Below are positions 1-8,107 of a DNA stretch of 64,000 nt, piece by piece. The stretch is from Chryseobacterium sp. FH1 (lineage in GTDB: Bacteria > Bacteroidota > Bacteroidia > Flavobacteriales > Weeksellaceae): NCBI RefSeq assembly GCF_000735135.1, contig NZ_JPLZ01000005.1, forward strand, positions 223,425 through 287,424, read 5' to 3'. The position numbers were made by a program, and so were the translations under genes. A model generated the notes under the pieces. That model made no database searches. It was given only the letters and a program-made list of their open reading frames with translations, and was not told where the DNA came from. The first letter of the stretch is position 1; every line of letters begins with the position of its first letter.

Positions 1-1269
1 AAAGACCCAATTGTATTCTGGTCTGCTGGATGGCCATTGATTCAGACTTCTACTGTAAGACATCGCCCAATAATCTCCCGAGCCTTCTCCCAAACCTTGT
101 CTGGAAGAACCATTTCCGCCTACCATCCAAGCGTGAACCCCATGACCGAGCTCATGCAAAATAACATGTGCATCTTCCCCATCGTCTACACCTCCTTCGC
201 CAAAAACCAATTCTTGTGCAGATGGATCATAATAAGATTGATCCTCACCATCCACGCCATGCGGATCAAAAGACAGAACACCATTGTTACGCGCAGGAAC
301 ACAAGGAATTCCTAAAGTTTCATTAATGTAAATCAAACTTTGATTCAAATGATAGAAAACATTGATCGCCTCAAATCCATCATCAAATCTATTGAATAGA
401 AAATTGTTACTTGCTTGTGAGAAAAGTCCTTTGTTAGGAGCTTCTATTTCTTTAATTGCAACATATTTACTTCTCAATTTGTATAGTCCACCACTTAATT
501 CTAACTCAGGTACCGTAACCAAAGTACGTGCGGCATCCAAGCTGGCATTAGTTGCATCGTTCCCGTCTACATATTGTCCACTATAGGTCACTTGCATTTT
601 ATTGATTGGATTTGGCTCATAGATATAAGCTGTTCCAGTTGCTTTTAATGCTTTATCAGAATTAGTATTGTTGCTACTTTTACTTTTTTTCTTTTTGTCT
701 TTGTCGTCAGAATGTTTGTTGTAAATGGCAATATCGCGTACAATAATTGCCTCTCCTGTGTGGGCATCAATCATAACTTCCCAACTCCCTTTGGTTTCAT
801 AAGATTTCACGACAATACGATGCACTAATTTTGTTTCGCCAGAATCAGTAAGAAATATAAAAAGTTTATTTTCTTGATTGACAATTTCACCTTTGACTTT
901 AGATTCTACCAAAGCTTTTTTAAACGCTTCATCAGAGGATATCAAAGGAATTGTATTAATATTTTGATTGACCTTTTGTAGCGAAATATCAGATGCATAA
1001 GTAATCTCATCTTTTTTATTGAAGTGAATAGCGATATCACCTTCATAAACTGGAACTCCTTTGATCTCTTGTTGAAATCTCAAAGTTTCGCCAGACAAGC
1101 TTTTTCTTGAAGATTTGAATTCAAAATTATCTTTGGGAGCCATTCCAACTTTGTTAGGATTTTTGGCTATCCATTCTTTTGCTTTTGATTCGAGTGTCGT
1201 CGTCTGCGCATACATTGTAGAAAATGTCAATGCAAAACCGGCAACAAGAAGATTGATTTTTAATTTCAT
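1..1269 (-). CDS. Secreted M36/thermolysin-like zinc metallopeptidase, 3' end outside window
   Basis: This is an open reading frame of 423 codons from an ATG at 1269 to the window edge without a stop, so the C-terminus is missing. Residues 1-21 look like a Sec signal peptide (hydrophobic core ending ...MYAQ). Residues about 30-190 resemble the FTP/PepSY propeptide of fungalysin- and thermolysin-type proteases. After a Lys/Ser-rich linker near residue 200 the catalytic region carries HELGH at 372-376, with a Glu in GEGSGD at 395 as the expected third zinc ligand. That spacing is typical of gluzincins, M36 in particular. Flavobacterial relatives usually end in a type 9 secretion sorting domain, which cannot be seen here. 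Probable role: extracellular protein degradation. Confidence 0.85.
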   Translation of the reverse strand, partial: MKLKINLLVAGFALTFSTMYAQTTTLESKAKEWIAKNPNKVGMAPKDNFEFKSSRKSLSGETLRFQQEIKGVPVYEGDIAIHFNKKDEITYASDISLQKVNQNINTIPLISSDEAFKKALVESKVKGEIVNQENKLFIFLTDSGETKLVHRIVVKSYETKGSWEVMIDAHTGEAIIVRDIAIYNKHSDDKDKKKKSKSSNNTNSDKALKATGTAYIYEPNPINKMQVTYSGQYVDGNDATNASLDAARTLVTVPELELSGGLYKLRSKYVAIKEIEAPNKGLFSQASNNFLFNRFDDGFEAINVFYHLNQSLIYINETLGIPCVPARNNGVLSFDPHGVDGEDQSYYDPSAQELVFGEGGVDDGEDAHVILHELGHGVHAWMVGGNGSSRQGLGEGSGDYWAMSYSRSLNQWPSSRPEYNWVF

Positions 1270-1421
1270 AAGTATTTTTTTTAATTCAGTTGCAAAAATA
1301 ATAATTTTTAATCAAATTATAAATTATTAACTTAAAAAAATATCAATTTAATTAGTTAAAAATCAAAATAAATAACCAATCATTAAACTTAACATAATAA
1401 CTAAAAATCAATTTTTAATAT

Positions 1422-2045
1422 CTACAATTCCCGAATATTCCGAAAAGTCAGATTGATCCGAGGTTTCATTGGTCTGGCAGATTTGGGAATTCGATGCTCC
1501 CAATTGGTCTGCAAATCGCCTTTCATAATGAGCAACGAGCCGTGCTGAAGTGGCAAAGTATATTTGTTCTGATGATTGTTCTTCTTTCGAAAATCAAAAT
1601 TCCTCACTTGCCCGAAGCTTACCGATGCAATCACAGGTCGATTTCCCAATTCGCTTTCCTTGTCGCGATGCCAAGCCACAGAATCATTTCCGTCTCTATA
1701 GAAATTAAGCAAGACAGAATTAAATTGATGACCAGTCAATTTCTGGATTTTATATTTTAATCCCAAAAGTTCCGGCGTCCACGCATTCACACTGAATTCA
1801 TTGCCTCCCAAATGATAAGATTTTTCATCGTCGCCATACCAAGCTGTCAAACGAGGTGTCAGGATTTCCTTATCAAACATTTTTTGCGTGCTTTGTTTCC
1901 ATGGAACGGTTTCGATGAGATTTTTTTCAATTTCCGTTGCTCTTTCTTCAGACAAAAAATGTTCGGTATAATCCAATAACTCGGTCGGAAATTGGTAATA
2001 TTCGCCTGCATCAAACAAACTGAGTTGCATATCTGTACTGTACAT
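1422..2045 (-). CDS. alkB: AlkB-family 2-oxoglutarate/Fe(II) DNA repair dioxygenase
   Basis: The product is 207 aa, close to the ALKBH2-like bacterial family, which oxidatively removes methyl and etheno adducts from DNA bases. Visible hallmarks are NFYRDG (114-119), the iron ligands H126 and D128 in WHRDKE, the distal His184 in WEHRIP, and the 2-oxoglutarate-binding RxNxTxR pattern (RINLTFR, 196-202). All key residues are present, so activity is expected. The ATG at 2045 is used; an in-frame Met five residues later is also possible. It begins 9 bp downstream of the XRE/S24 regulator on the same strand, so the two are probably one transcript and both part of a damage response with the divergent polymerases. 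Confidence 0.9.
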   Translation of the reverse strand: MYSTDMQLSLFDAGEYYQFPTELLDYTEHFLSEERATEIEKNLIETVPWKQSTQKMFDKEILTPRLTAWYGDDEKSYHLGGNEFSVNAWTPELLGLKYKIQKLTGHQFNSVLLNFYRDGNDSVAWHRDKESELGNRPVIASVSFGQVRNFDFRKKNNHQNKYTLPLQHGSLLIMKGDLQTNWEHRIPKSARPMKPRINLTFRNIREL

Positions 2046-2054
2046 TTTTAAAAT

Positions 2055-2831
2055 TTATTTGGAATTCGAAACCTTGTTGTCCAACGCTTTGATATCTTTT
2101 CGGATTTCCAAAAACATATCTTTCAAATTATAATTATCAAAATTATCGGGTTCAAAATCCTCAGGAAAAATCCCCGACGCATATTGCCAGATTTCCACAA
2201 TCTCGCTCAACGGAATCTCATAAGGCTTGTAAAAAGAATTGTCCGCCGAAACCTCGATGGCTTTTTTCTTTTGACCTTTGAATCGTTTATAGGAAATCCC
2301 GTCGTTCAAAGTCACGAAAATGTAACTTTTATTGATTTTCAAATCCTCAATATCTTCCACATATTTCCCGATGATGAACGAACCATCCTTGAAAGGTGGC
2401 ATAGAATCACCTTGCGCAGGGAAAGCCCGATATTTCCCATTCGTCAAAAATGGCAATGAAATCCGTTGAAGACTTTCGATATATTCCGGGTCGCTGTAAC
2501 CCGACAAATAACCCATCGACGCTTTTTGGGGAATGATTTCGATGCTGTTGTTGCCCAAATTATCTACGATGATTGGCAGTACGATTCTGTTGTCCGGCAG
2601 ATTCATCATTTCTTCCAAAGGATATTTCCGGATGTCCACGGTCAAAAGCAAATCGATGCTGATGTGGAAGAATTTTGACATCGTGATAAGCACGTCATAC
2701 GGCGGTTCCGAACGGCCATCTTCATAAGAAACGTACCGTGACCTTGTGATAATTAAGGTGTCTGCCAACTCCTGTTGAGTCGTCATTTTCTTTGCTCTTA
2801 AAAACCTGATGTTATCTGAAAAAATTGACAT
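2055..2831 (-). CDS. XRE-family repressor with LexA/UmuD-like S24 domain
   Basis: The N-terminal helix-turn-helix (about residues 5-65 from ATG 2831) is followed by an S24 peptidase-like domain with the nucleophile Ser143 in GDSM and the Lys182 base in ISYKRF. This is the architecture of phage CI/LexA-type repressors that self-cleave when RecA is activated. The usual Ala-Gly scissile pair appears to be Met106-Gly107 (context KASMGYLSG). The ATG at 2831 is preferred over an upstream in-frame TTG at 2852, because the upstream version would place the palindrome and the -7 element inside the coding region. It sits divergent to the dinB-dnaE pair and upstream of alkB, which suggests a locus-specific SOS-like repressor that also controls itself. 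Confidence 0.85.
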   Translation of the reverse strand: MSIFSDNIRFLRAKKMTTQQELADTLIITRSRYVSYEDGRSEPPYDVLITMSKFFHISIDLLLTVDIRKYPLEEMMNLPDNRIVLPIIVDNLGNNSIEIIPQKASMGYLSGYSDPEYIESLQRISLPFLTNGKYRAFPAQGDSMPPFKDGSFIIGKYVEDIEDLKINKSYIFVTLNDGISYKRFKGQKKKAIEVSADNSFYKPYEIPLSEIVEIWQYASGIFPEDFEPDNFDNYNLKDMFLEIRKDIKALDNKVSNSK

Positions 2832-2849
2832 TGTTATAATTTGTAACAA
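2831..2849. promoter_or_regulatory. Putative operator palindrome of the S24 repressor
   Basis: TTGTTATAA and TTGTAACAA flank a single T. The halves are reverse complements at 8 of 9 positions. The site touches the repressor ATG and lies directly downstream of its -7 element, so bound protein would block transcription. A further TGTAAC occurs at 2875-2880 next to the polymerase promoter. Operator function is inferred from position and symmetry. Confidence 0.55.
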
Positions 2850-2857
2850 CAAATATA
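2850..2857 (-). promoter_or_regulatory. Candidate -7 element (TATATTTG) of the repressor-alkB operon
   Basis: On the minus strand the sequence matches the Bacteroidota TAnnTTTG -7 consensus. A start point roughly 7 bases downstream would give a leader of about a dozen bases. No clear -33 TTG was found at the usual distance. Confidence 0.4.
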
Positions 2858-2880
2858 ATCATTTTGTTTTAAAATGTAAC

Positions 2881-2888
2881 TAATTTTG
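2881..2888 (+). promoter_or_regulatory. Candidate -7 element (TAATTTTG) of the dinB-dnaE operon
   Basis: This matches TAnnTTTG and ends 4 bases before the GTG start at 2893, so the mRNA would be leaderless or nearly so. Alternatively translation starts at the in-frame ATG at 2914. The -33 region is not convincing. Confidence 0.4.
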
Positions 2889-2892
2889 TCAC

Positions 2893-4041
2893 GTGAATCG
2901 AGCAATTGTACATATGGATTTGGATACTTTTTTTGTGTCCTGCGAAAGACTGAACCACTCAGAACTCAACGAAATCCCTCTGATAATCGGTGGTGGCGAC
3001 CGTGGCGTGGTGGCTTCTTGCTCGTATGAAGCGCGAAAATTTGGGGTGCGTTCTGCGATGCCGATTAGAATGGCACTCAGACTTTGCCCAGATGCAAAAG
3101 TAGTCAAAGGCGATTATGAGAATTTTTCTAAAATGTCTCATTTGGTCACAGAAGTCATTCAAGATAAAGTGCCGTTAATGGAAAAAGCGAGCATCGATGA
3201 ATTTTATCTTGACCTGACCGGAATGGACAAATTTTTCGGCTGTTACCAATGGACTAAAGAAATTGCATCAGCTGTAAAAAAAGAAACCGGACTTCCGATA
3301 AGTTTTGCTTTATCCAATAACAAAACCGTTTCAAAAATCGGAACCGGAGAATCGAAACCTGAAGGAAAATTTCAAATCAGAGAAACAGAAATTCAGCCTT
3401 TTTTAAATCCGCTTTCTGTCAAAAAAATTCCGATGGTTGGCGATAAAACGTTTCAGCTTCTTTCGAGGATTGGTGTACGAACTATTCACACTCTTTCCGA
3501 AATGCCCGTTTTGGTTCTTCAACAAATGATTGGTGCGAACGGAAAAGAACTTTGGAAAAAAGCAAACGGCATTGATGAAAATCCCGTCGTTCCCTACTCC
3601 GAAAAAAAATCAATCTCTTCAGAACGAACTTTTGCAACGGATTCTATTGATGTTTTGGAAATAAAAAGGTTGATTTCGGGAATGGCAGAAAAATTAGCCT
3701 ACCAATTAAGACAGGAAAAATGGCTGACTTCCACGGTCGTCATCAAAATCCGATATTCCAATTTCGATACGGAAACCAAGCAACACAAAGTCGCTTACAC
3801 GTCTGCCGACCACACGTTGTCCAGAGTGGCGCTTGAACTTTTCAACAAAGTTTATACGAGGAGAATGCGAATCAGACTCGTCGGTTTGCGTTTCACAGAT
3901 TTGGTTCACGGCAATCACCAGATGAATCTTTTTGAAGACACCGAGGAACAAATGAGCCTTTACCAGACGATGGATTACCTCAAAAACCGATTCGGAAAAG
4001 ATGCGCTTGGACGAGCTTCCGGTTATGATTTCGGCAAATAA
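2893..4041 (+). CDS. dinB: Y-family DNA polymerase IV (translesion synthesis)
   Basis: The product is 382 aa. The palm carries all metal ligands: Asp9 in VHMDLD, and Asp102-Glu103 in SIDEFYLD, with the SYEARKFGV steric region near 44-52. It therefore differs from ImuB proteins, which lack the catalytic acids. A QMNLF motif at 343-347 fits the beta-clamp-binding consensus. The GTG at 2893 keeps the first beta strand; starting at ATG 2914 would delete it. Only 21 bp separate it from the DnaE gene, so the two are co-transcribed. Pairing of an S24 repressor, a Y-family polymerase and a second DnaE parallels the lexA-imuB-dnaE2 mutagenesis cassettes of other phyla. Confidence 0.92.
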   Translation: MNRAIVHMDLDTFFVSCERLNHSELNEIPLIIGGGDRGVVASCSYEARKFGVRSAMPIRMALRLCPDAKVVKGDYENFSKMSHLVTEVIQDKVPLMEKASIDEFYLDLTGMDKFFGCYQWTKEIASAVKKETGLPISFALSNNKTVSKIGTGESKPEGKFQIRETEIQPFLNPLSVKKIPMVGDKTFQLLSRIGVRTIHTLSEMPVLVLQQMIGANGKELWKKANGIDENPVVPYSEKKSISSERTFATDSIDVLEIKRLISGMAEKLAYQLRQEKWLTSTVVIKIRYSNFDTETKQHKVAYTSADHTLSRVALELFNKVYTRRMRIRLVGLRFTDLVHGNHQMNLFEDTEEQMSLYQTMDYLKNRFGKDALGRASGYDFGK

Positions 4042-4062
4042 TTTTTTAAAATTTTAATTTAA

Positions 4063-7000
4063 ATGTATCTCAACTGTCACTCTTTTCACAGCCTTCGTTA
4101 CGGCACTTTATCGGCTCAAAATCTGGTAGAGCAAGCTTCCGAACTTGGAATCAAAACATTGGTTTTGAGCGATATTAATACGGTGACCGCGATTTATGAT
4201 TTCAAAAAAGAATGTGAAAAAAAAGGAATCAAACCGATTGCAGGCATTGAAGTGAGAAAAGAAAACAAACTCTTATATATTGCAATTGCGAAGGAATTCA
4301 GTGGAATTGGAGAAGTGAATAAGATTTTAACTGGACATAATTGCGACGGCGTTGAACTTTCTGAAACGGCTCCGAATTACAACCAAGTATTTGTTGTTTA
4401 TCCAATTCAAAATATTCCTGAAACTCTGAAAGAAAATGAATTCATCGGAATCCGAGAAGAAGAATTGAATCTGTTGATTCGGCCGGAATTTAAAGATAAA
4501 ATCAATAAAATGGTTGTTCTTCAACCTGTCACTTTCAGCACGAAAAAGGAATATAATCTTCATCGAATCCTGAGAGCAATTGACGGAAATACCTTGATTT
4601 CTAAACTTTCTAAAGATGACATTTGCAGAAAATCGGAACATTTCAAACCTGAAATTGATTTAATAAAATCATTCGAACATTATCCTCAAATCATTAACAA
4701 CACAAAAAATATTCTCGCTGAATGTAGTTTTGAATTTACATATAAAGAACCGCGAAGCACTGAAAATAAGAATAAAAAATATTTTAAAGAATCTCTGGAA
4801 GAGGATATGAAATTGTTGACCGAGCTTGCTTATTCGGGTTTGGAAAAACGATATGGCGCAAATGATGAAGTTGCCAAAACCAGAGTTGAAAAGGAACTCA
4901 AAGTGATTGGCGAACTCAAATTTTCGGCGTATTTTCTGATTACTTGGGACATTGTTCGGCACAGCAACGAGATGGGCTTTATGCACGTCGGGCGTGGAAG
5001 TGGCGCCAATTCCATTATCAGTTATTGCCTCGAAATTACGGATATTTGCCCGATAGAACTGGACCTTTATTTTGAAAGATTTCTAAATTTAAACCGAACT
5101 TCTCCACCCGATTTTGATATCGATTGGAGTTGGCAAAATAGAGATGCAATTATCCAATATATTTTTGACACCTACGGAAAAGATAAAGTTGCTTTTTGTG
5201 GAACTAATGTAGAATTCAAATATAAATCGATTTTTCGGGAAGTGGGGAAAGCGTTTGGGTTGCCCAAAGAGGAGCTTGACAATTTGGCTGGTAAATCGAT
5301 GGAAAACCACGACAAAAACTCGATTGTAAAGTTGGTGCAAGAATATGGACAATTAATGGAAAAATTTCCGAACCAACGAAGTATGCACGCTTGCGGAATT
5401 TTGATTTCTGAAGAACCCATCACAACTTACACGGCTTTGGAAATGCCTCCAAAAGGATTTCCAATTGCTCAATTTGATATGAATGTTGCGGAAGATATTG
5501 GTCTGGAAAAGTTTGATATCCTTTCTCAGCGAGGACTTGGAACCATCAATGACACCGTAGAATTAATCAAAAAAAACAGAGGCATTGAGATTGACATTCG
5601 GGACACTTCTATTTCTAAGGACGAATCTGTTTGCAATGAATATTTAGCGATTGGCAAAACGATTGGCTGTTTTTATATCGAAAGTCCGGCAATGCGTGGA
5701 CTGCTGAGAAGATTGAAATGTGACAATTACAGAACTTTGGTGGCCGCTTCCTCCATCATTCGACCCGGCGTGGCGCAAAGTGGAATGATGCGGGAATATA
5801 TTTTCCGGCACAATCATCCCAACCAATTTGAATATTTTCATCCGGTGTTTGAGGAAAACCTGAAAGAGACTTACGGTATTATGGTCTATCAAGAAGATGT
5901 GATAAAAATTGCCCAATATTTTGGTGGCCTTTCTCACGCGGATGGTGATATTTTGAGAAGGGCGATGAGTGGAAAGGAACGTTCAATTCAGAAATTGAAT
6001 GAGGTTAAAGTCAATTTTTTTGAATCCTGTAAAAAAGAAGGACATTCAGAGCAAATGACAACAGAAGCTTTCCGGCAGATTCAATCTTTTGCGGGCTATT
6101 CTTTTTGTAAGGCGCACTCGGCTTCTTACGCGGTGGAAAGTTACCAGAGTTTATATTTGAAGGTCTATTATCCGTTGGAATTTATGGTTTCGGTCATCAA
6201 TAATCAAGGTGGTTTTTACCGGACGGAAGTTTACATCCACGAAGCGAGAATGTCTGGCGCTGATGTCCAAAATCCTTGTGTCAACAACAGCGACTATCAA
6301 ACGATTTTGAAAGGAAAAGAAATCTATCTGGGCTTTATGGTTTTGCAATCGCTTGAGACAAAAGTGGCTCAAATCATTTCCGAAGAACGGGAGAAAAACG
6401 GCGATTACAAATCTCTGGAAAACTTCATTAAACGCATTCCGATTGGGATTGAAACCATTCAAATATTGATTTTCATTGGTGCTTTCAGATTTACGGGAAA
6501 GCCTAAAAACGAACTTTTGGTGGAAGCGAGATTGCTATTAATCAATTATAAAATTGAGAACAGAAATATTGCTCTTTTCGATGAACCAGCCAATGACTTT
6601 AAACTTCCTGAACTGAAACGAGAACAGTTTGAAGATGCTTTTGATGAAGTTGAAATCATCGGATTTCCTGTTTCGTGCAGTCCATTTGACTTGTTACAAA
6701 CCAAATTCAGAGGGAATGTTTTCGTGAAAGATTTGCTGAAGTTTCATAAAAGTCAAGTGAAAATGTTAGCATATCTTATTTCCAGAAAACACGTTCCCAC
6801 GAAAAAAGGCGCAATGTTTTTCGGAACTTGGGTTGATGTGAATGGTGATTATTTTGATACCGCCCATTTTCCGGACAGTTTGGAAAAATATCAATTTCAG
6901 GGTGGCGGTTGTTATCTTTTGTTGGGAACGGTAGAAGTGGATTATCATTTTCCGACCATCACGATTCATAAGATGGCAAAGATGCCAATGATTCCTGACC

Positions 7001-7131
7001 CGCGTTACGCTTATGACAAAGAAAAGCAGTACGATGTCCACAAGCAAATCAGAGAAGATGTCAGTATGACGTCCCGAAAACCTTATCCTCAGGCACACGA
7101 GATTAATTTGCCGAGGCAGAAGTTTAGTTAG
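4063..7131 (+). CDS. dnaE2: DNA polymerase III alpha subunit, DnaE2-like error-prone type
   Basis: At 1022 aa it is clearly shorter than a typical replicative flavobacterial DnaE. The order is a PHP domain (His6, His9 and Asp37 visible), then the C-family palm with GRGSG at 310-314, PDFDID with catalytic Asp352 and Asp354, and the third Asp485 in KFDIL. FCKAHSASYA lies further on in the fingers, and an OB-fold-like tail follows. All three catalytic acids are intact. Synteny with dinB and the S24 repressor suggests a damage-inducible second alpha subunit for translesion replication. The assignment to the DnaE2 branch is inferred from size and context; a phylogeny was not run. Confidence 0.85.
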   Translation: MYLNCHSFHSLRYGTLSAQNLVEQASELGIKTLVLSDINTVTAIYDFKKECEKKGIKPIAGIEVRKENKLLYIAIAKEFSGIGEVNKILTGHNCDGVELSETAPNYNQVFVVYPIQNIPETLKENEFIGIREEELNLLIRPEFKDKINKMVVLQPVTFSTKKEYNLHRILRAIDGNTLISKLSKDDICRKSEHFKPEIDLIKSFEHYPQIINNTKNILAECSFEFTYKEPRSTENKNKKYFKESLEEDMKLLTELAYSGLEKRYGANDEVAKTRVEKELKVIGELKFSAYFLITWDIVRHSNEMGFMHVGRGSGANSIISYCLEITDICPIELDLYFERFLNLNRTSPPDFDIDWSWQNRDAIIQYIFDTYGKDKVAFCGTNVEFKYKSIFREVGKAFGLPKEELDNLAGKSMENHDKNSIVKLVQEYGQLMEKFPNQRSMHACGILISEEPITTYTALEMPPKGFPIAQFDMNVAEDIGLEKFDILSQRGLGTINDTVELIKKNRGIEIDIRDTSISKDESVCNEYLAIGKTIGCFYIESPAMRGLLRRLKCDNYRTLVAASSIIRPGVAQSGMMREYIFRHNHPNQFEYFHPVFEENLKETYGIMVYQEDVIKIAQYFGGLSHADGDILRRAMSGKERSIQKLNEVKVNFFESCKKEGHSEQMTTEAFRQIQSFAGYSFCKAHSASYAVESYQSLYLKVYYPLEFMVSVINNQGGFYRTEVYIHEARMSGADVQNPCVNNSDYQTILKGKEIYLGFMVLQSLETKVAQIISEEREKNGDYKSLENFIKRIPIGIETIQILIFIGAFRFTGKPKNELLVEARLLLINYKIENRNIALFDEPANDFKLPELKREQFEDAFDEVEIIGFPVSCSPFDLLQTKFRGNVFVKDLLKFHKSQVKMLAYLISRKHVPTKKGAMFFGTWVDVNGDYFDTAHFPDSLEKYQFQGGGCYLLLGTVEVDYHFPTITIHKMAKMPMIPDPRYAYDKEKQYDVHKQIREDVSMTSRKPYPQAHEINLPRQKFS

Positions 7132-7139
7132 TAATCTTA

Positions 7140-7436
7140 TTACCTGTCTGGATATTTTTCTGGACTTTGGTTTGTATTGAAAACTGAATAAATATAAACC
7201 ACTTTTTCTTCTTCATTTATATCAAAGAAAATCATATATGGAAAAGATTTGAAAGGCAAGGCTCTTAATCTTTTGTATCGAAATTGGAAGAATGGATTTG
7301 TTTCTAAAGATTGATAAGCCTTTTCTAGTTGGTCATCAAACGATTTCATCACTGAGAAGGAAATCTCCAAATAATATTTGTAGGCTTGGTTTATTTCTTC
7401 TTGAGCTTGATCTAGAATTACGAGATTATATCTCAT
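7140..7436 (-). CDS. ParE/RelE-family toxin of a type II toxin-antitoxin pair
   Basis: This 98-residue protein has the RelE/ParE fold signature: an N-terminal strand (YNLVILDQA), two helices with EINQAYKYY, then LRALPFKSFPYMIFF and a C-terminal VVYIYSVFN strand. Family members poison gyrase or cleave mRNA; which applies here cannot be told. Its ATG lies inside the end of the antitoxin frame (11-base overlap, 7426-7436), so its translation is probably coupled to that gene. It converges on the dnaE stop with 8 bp between them. Confidence 0.8.
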   Translation of the reverse strand: MRYNLVILDQAQEEINQAYKYYLEISFSVMKSFDDQLEKAYQSLETNPFFQFRYKRLRALPFKSFPYMIFFDINEEEKVVYIYSVFNTNQSPEKYPDR

Positions 7437-7642
7437 ATTTTTTACGAAGTTTATTCAAGGCTTCTCTAGCTGGGACAAAATCTTTTTTATCAGATTTCAA
7501 TCTTTCATCCAAGACTTTTTTCTGTTTTTCTGATAGTTGAAAATCATTTTGTTTTTTTTTCATAATTGGCTCCAATACTTTCTAAAAACTCTTGAAAAAA
7601 AGACTGTTTCTCATCTGGAATAGACACGTTATAAGAAATCAT
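7426..7642 (-). pseudogene. Type II antitoxin (addiction-module family), split by an A9 tract
   Basis: Two overlapping frames together make one antitoxin of the usual size. The first (7642-7544, 32 codons) begins MISYNVSIPDEKQSFF and stops just after an A9 run. The second (ATG 7563 to 7426, 45 codons) contains FQLSEKQKKVLDERL and ends KLRKKYEI, like the C-terminus of addiction-module antitoxins. Removing one A from the run joins them into a single 71-residue protein. Possible explanations are a real frameshift mutation, a homopolymer sequencing error, transcriptional slippage at A9, or translation of the second frame alone from its own ATG. The frame relationship is seen directly; the cause is not known. 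Confidence 0.7.
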
Positions 7643-7764
7643 AATATAAAACTTTTAGATTAAAATTATTCTCCGTTGCATTTCGTCTAACGAAATTAAA
7701 TATAATATTTTTAGCAGACAAGTATAGAATTTTAAAAATTATGATTGACCACTTTATAAAACAA

Positions 7765-7789
7765 AAAACGACCGCAAAGCAATCGTTTT
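7765..7789 (-). terminator. Terminator-like hairpin after clpS
   Basis: AAAACGA (7765-7771) pairs with TCGTTTT (7783-7789). On the minus strand the stem is followed by a T-rich run just past the clpS stop codon. Confidence 0.55.
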
Positions 7790-7792
7790 AAT

Positions 7793-8095
7793 TTATACTA
7801 TTTCGGAACTAAGTCCTTTATCTAATAATGCATGATGCATCGGTTTCAATTTTTCTAATGCGCCTGTTTTCACGGTACATTTTCCTTTGTAATGGATCAG
7901 CATTGTGCATTGTTCTGCCTGTTCCGGCGTATGTTCACAAATATCGATGAGACACATAATCACGAAATCGAAAGTGTTGACATCGTCGTTGTGTACCACG
8001 AGTTTATATACTTCGTCTTCCATTTCCATCACCAATACTTCCTCTTCGTACTGGCGTTTTGGCTCGTCATAAGATCTGTTGTTGTAGATTTTCAT
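7793..8095 (-). CDS. clpS: ClpS adaptor of the ClpAP protease
   Basis: The protein is 100 aa, normal for ClpS. The core contains YKLVVHNDDVNTFDFV and HYKGKCTVKTG, the conserved regions that bind N-degron substrates and the ClpA N-domain. The first 25 residues are the variable extension. It delivers substrates with destabilising N-terminal residues to ClpAP in the cytoplasm. It lies 12 bp downstream of the CorC-like gene on the same strand and is probably transcribed with it; the hairpin after the stop likely ends the transcript. Confidence 0.92.
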   Translation of the reverse strand: MKIYNNRSYDEPKRQYEEEVLVMEMEDEVYKLVVHNDDVNTFDFVIMCLIDICEHTPEQAEQCTMLIHYKGKCTVKTGALEKLKPMHHALLDKGLSSEIV

Positions 8096-8107
8096 AACGT
8101 TGATTTT

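Noticed and set aside
2893..7131. ImuA'-ImuB-DnaE2 cassette in the strict sense
   Set aside because: No ImuA gene is present and the Y-family polymerase keeps its catalytic acids, unlike ImuB.
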